From Chinchilla lanigera (taxonomy: Eukaryota; Chordata; Mammalia; Rodentia; Chinchillidae): a stretch of 64,000 nt of DNA. A model generated the notes under the pieces. It was not told the DNA's origin, did not search any database, and worked only from the letters and a program-made list of their open reading frames with translations. Shown in pieces: positions 63,665-64,000 of this stretch; position 1 is the first letter of the stretch; every line of letters begins with the position of its first letter. The DNA lies in contig NW_004955438.1 of NCBI RefSeq assembly GCF_000276665.1, positions 11,318,540-11,382,539 on the forward strand, read 5' to 3'. The translations under genes and the position numbers were made by a program.

Positions 63665-63911
63665 AAGAAAATTCTGGTATCAAGTTCGAGGGGAGATTTT
63701 ATGACTATTTCTCAAACTGCTTATGTTAAGAATACAGGGTGGCAGTATGATTCCCAAACAATCACATGAGACACTTTTTACAACCCACTCCAGGCTCCAG
63801 CCAGAATCCTAGAAGATTCTAACTTAATATATTTGAGAAAAAGGGTAAAAATTTCTGAAAGTCCTTCAAACTATTCTGATGATCAGACTGATTTTTGAAA
63901 TAATGAACATA

Positions 63912-64000
63912 GGGCCGGGGATATACCTCAGAGGCATAAGCGCCTACCTGGCAAGTGCAAGGTCCTGAGTTCGATTCCCAGTACCAAAAAAAAAAAAAAA
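63912..64000 (+). mobile_element. ID-type SINE at the window edge
   Basis: GGGCCGGGGATATACCTCAG, CCTGGCAAGTGCAAGGTCC, GTTCGATTCCCAGTACC and an A run that reaches the end of the window, so the right border is unknown. Confidence 0.93.

Overview
The window is vertebrate nuclear DNA from a mammal, most likely a non-muroid rodent. It carries one protein-coding gene, EML5 (echinoderm microtubule-associated protein-like 5), on the minus strand. Nine consecutive coding exons are present, numbered 2-10 on the assumption of one coding exon upstream. They give an uninterrupted reading frame of 1,460 nt (about 486 codons) with matching splice phases and GT-AG introns. The encoded protein is the WD40 part of the first of EML5's three EMAP-like units. 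The exon with the start codon and HELP motif was not found in the window and should lie beyond 64000. The exon after exon 10 should lie before position 1.

The lineage guess rests on the repeats. There are many tRNA-derived ID-type SINEs, several with near-intact TSDs and an A/CA-rich tail, together with 7SL-derived B1 elements and B1-ID dimers. There are also lineage-specific MaLR LTRs and old mammalian MIR, L2 and MER20-like elements. The ID type does not look like the common mouse/rat or kangaroo-rat types; a beaver- or squirrel-related rodent fits, but this is not certain.

Layout on the plus strand: 1-5773 is part of intron 10. 5774-25422 holds exons 10 to 3, spaced by introns of 1.4-6.2 kb. 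25423-34431 is intron 2, which contains a long L1/HAL1-like remnant with nested B1 elements and a MaLR LTR. 34432-34591 is exon 2. 34592-64000 is at least 29.4 kb of intron 1, dominated by nested retroelements: a class II (ERVK-like) solo LTR, several L1s (one with its 5' region but no 3' end), L2, and MaLR/ERVL LTRs.

No tRNA, rRNA, CRISPR, operon or second functional protein gene was found. I see no previously undescribed biological system. The most informative observations are datable nested insertions with target-site duplications, a probable twin-primed (inverted) L1, a small retrocopied mRNA 3' end, a run of frame-neutral EML5 exons with two weak donor sites, and a few stretches I could not assign.
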